NCBI GenBank assembly: GCA_019747455.1
Contig: JAIEQT010000041.1
Span: 1-7,506 of the forward strand
Direction of reading: 5' to 3'
DNA length: 7,506 nucleotides
Source of the DNA: Chitinophagaceae bacterium
GTDB lineage: Bacteria; Bacteroidota; Bacteroidia; Chitinophagales; Chitinophagaceae
A model generated the notes under the pieces. The model did no database searches. It was given only the letters and a program-made list of their open reading frames with translations, and was not told the DNA's origin. Positions within the stretch are counted from its first letter, which is position 1; each line of letters opens with the position of its first letter. Both the position numbers and the translations under genes were made by a program. Shown piece after piece: positions 6,582-7,506 of the stretch.

Positions 6582-6611
6582 TTTGGAATTACTAAATAAA
6601 TTAGTATTTTG
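6582..6611 (+). promoter_or_regulatory. Probable promoter of the S24 regulator gene
   Basis: TTTG at 6582-6585 fits the -33 element. TATTTTG at 6605-6611 resembles the -7 consensus TAnnTTTG but is one base short. The 19-base spacer is normal, and transcription would begin near 6616-6618, giving a leader of only about 12 bases. The spacer contains a 17-base inverted repeat, the same arrangement as at the blaI-like promoter. I could not identify an equally good promoter for the divergent peptidase gene in this 99-base gap. Confidence 0.45.
6590..6606. promoter_or_regulatory. Inverted repeat overlapping the S24 gene promoter
   Basis: TACTAA (6590-6595), ATAAA, TTAGTA (6601-6606) is a perfect inverted repeat with 6-base arms in the gap between the divergent M14 and S24 genes. 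A further half-site, TTAGTT (6623-6628), directly precedes the ATG, 22 bases from the second arm. S24/LexA-type repressors usually repress their own gene, so autoregulation is the simplest reading. Being central in a 99-base divergent gap, it could also act on the peptidase operon. Confidence 0.5.
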
Positions 6612-6628
6612 CGCTAAATACATTAGTT

Positions 6629-7381
6629 ATGTCGAACGCCGGAAAAAATTTACGCTATTTAAGAAAGCTGCGTGGATGGACGCAGGAAGAGTTTGCCAAC
6701 AAGTTAAAAGTAAAAAGATCCCTTATAGGGGCTTATGAAGAAGAACGTGCCGAACCCAAGCTCGAAGTGATGGAATTGGTATGTTCGATTTTTAAAATTA
6801 CACTGGAAGATTTCTTATTTAAAGATCTGAGTGAAGCCAAGAGTGGTTCTTATTTAGAGCGCCGCAGGCAGTTAAAAATGGTGGCAGAATCTGCGGAAGT
6901 AAGTTTTGTTCCGGTGAAAGCAGCAGCAGGCTATTTAACCGGTTATGCCGATCCTGAATTTATTGACGAGCTAAATACATTTACATTGCCCATGTTAGCG
7001 CCGGGTCAGTACCGTGCCTTTGAAATTATTGGGGATTCAATGTTGCCCACACCTAGTGGTAGTGTGATTGTGGGAGAGAAAGTGGAGGGTTTAGAGGATT
7101 TAAAGAATAGTAACACCTATGTGGTATTATCTCGTAATGAAGGCGTGGTATATAAGCGGGTGATGAAAAATAATAGATTAAAGAATAAGATCACTATGAT
7201 CAGTGATAATCCGCAATATGAGCCCTATAATGTGAGTGCGGAAGACGTATTAGAAATCTGGAAAGCTGTCTATATTTTACAAAAAGCGAATGCTGGTCCG
7301 CGTTGGGATGTAAACCAATTGGCAGGTATGGTTAATAATTTACAAGAGCAGGTTTCAACTTTGAAAAAGAAATTGAATTGA
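6629..7381 (+). CDS. XRE-HTH / S24 peptidase LexA-like repressor
   Basis: This 250-residue regulator has an N-terminal Cro/C1-type helix-turn-helix (about 7-62; WTQEEFANKLKVKRSLIGAYEEER is the core) and a C-terminal S24 self-cleavage domain (about 93-215). The self-cleavage parts are all visible: a cleavage-site-like Ala100-Gly101 in VKAAAGY, nucleophile Ser137 in GDSMLPT, and general-base Lys176 in VVYKRV. Spacing is close to LexA (Gly85, Ser119, Lys156 in E. coli). A short C-terminal helix with coiled-coil character (229-249) follows. Family members repress genes until RecA filaments or another signal trigger self-cleavage, so a damage-responsive repressor is likely, although whether RecA is the trigger cannot be seen. 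Its stop codon shares one base with the OsmC start, so the two genes should be translated in a coupled way. The inverted repeat in its own promoter suggests autorepression. It could be the organism's LexA equivalent or a more specialised stress regulator. Confidence 0.93.
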   Translation: MSNAGKNLRYLRKLRGWTQEEFANKLKVKRSLIGAYEEERAEPKLEVMELVCSIFKITLEDFLFKDLSEAKSGSYLERRRQLKMVAESAEVSFVPVKAAAGYLTGYADPEFIDELNTFTLPMLAPGQYRAFEIIGDSMLPTPSGSVIVGEKVEGLEDLKNSNTYVVLSRNEGVVYKRVMKNNRLKNKITMISDNPQYEPYNVSAEDVLEIWKAVYILQKANAGPRWDVNQLAGMVNNLQEQVSTLKKKLN

Positions 7382-7506
7382 TGAAATCACATAATTATAC
7401 TATTTCATTAGCGTGGACGGGCAACACAGGCAAGGGAACTTCTGCTTATAGAGATTATGAACGTAGTCATCGTATTCAGGTGATTGGTAAACCTGTAATT
7501 GAAGGT
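7381..7506 (+). CDS. OsmC-family protein, N-terminal fragment cut off by window edge
   Basis: The last 126 bases encode 42 residues beginning MKSHNYTISLAWTGNTGKGT, with SAYRDYERSH and IQVIGKPVIEG following. This matches the N-terminal beta-strand region of OsmC/Ohr-type proteins, which reduce organic or fatty-acid hydroperoxides through two reactive cysteines. Those cysteines would lie beyond the window, so peroxidase activity cannot be confirmed. The ATG overlaps the stop codon of the S24 regulator gene by one base (TGATG), which supports this start and suggests translational coupling. Assignment rests on a short stretch recognised from memory, so it is good but not certain. Confidence 0.8.
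   Translation, partial: MKSHNYTISLAWTGNTGKGTSAYRDYERSHRIQVIGKPVIEG

Overview
The window looks like chromosomal DNA from a Bacteroidota bacterium, most likely a Chitinophagaceae-like member. This is inferred from four things. The coding is AT-rich. Shine-Dalgarno sequences are absent before most starts. The two best promoters fit the Bacteroidota -33 TTTG / -7 TAnnTTTG pattern. One protein carries SusC-plug-like and TonB C-terminal modules fused to an M56 peptidase, an arrangement typical of that phylum. No rRNA, tRNA, CRISPR array or transposase is visible, and no gene-free stretch exceeds 130 bases.

Layout, left to right. Bases 1-994 (minus) hold most of lpxB, truncated by the window edge, with an unusual array of four GTCNGAC heptamers in the interdomain linker. 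Bases 995-1120 form a divergent regulatory region with two tandem inverted repeats, probable operators of the next gene. Bases 1121-3756 (plus) are a two-gene regulatory pair: a BlaI/MecI-type repressor and a BlaR1-like M56 membrane metallopeptidase. The peptidase has no penicillin-binding sensor; its exported part carries two plug-like repeats and a TonB C-terminal domain. A strong plus-strand terminator hairpin for this pair (3803-3847) lies inside the 3' end of the convergent gene.

Bases 3765-6529 (minus) form a likely operon: a secreted M14 zinc carboxypeptidase, then surE, then a 101-residue three-helix membrane protein overlapping surE by 10 bases. Bases 6530-6628 are a second divergent regulatory region with an inverted repeat in the promoter of the following gene. 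Bases 6629-7381 (plus) encode an XRE-HTH/S24 LexA-like repressor with its self-cleavage residues intact. Its stop codon overlaps by one base the start of an OsmC-family gene that runs off the right edge.

Functionally, the window mixes envelope housekeeping (lipid A synthesis, periplasmic peptidase), nucleotide housekeeping (surE) and two signal-controlled regulators that both act through proteolysis: BlaI, expected to be inactivated by its M56 partner, and the S24 protein, by self-cleavage. The most noteworthy point is the BlaR1-like protein with plug-like and TonB modules in place of the beta-lactam sensor, which suggests an envelope or TonB-related signal. The repressor/peptidase pair sits in opposite orientation between surE and lpxB and may have been inserted there.
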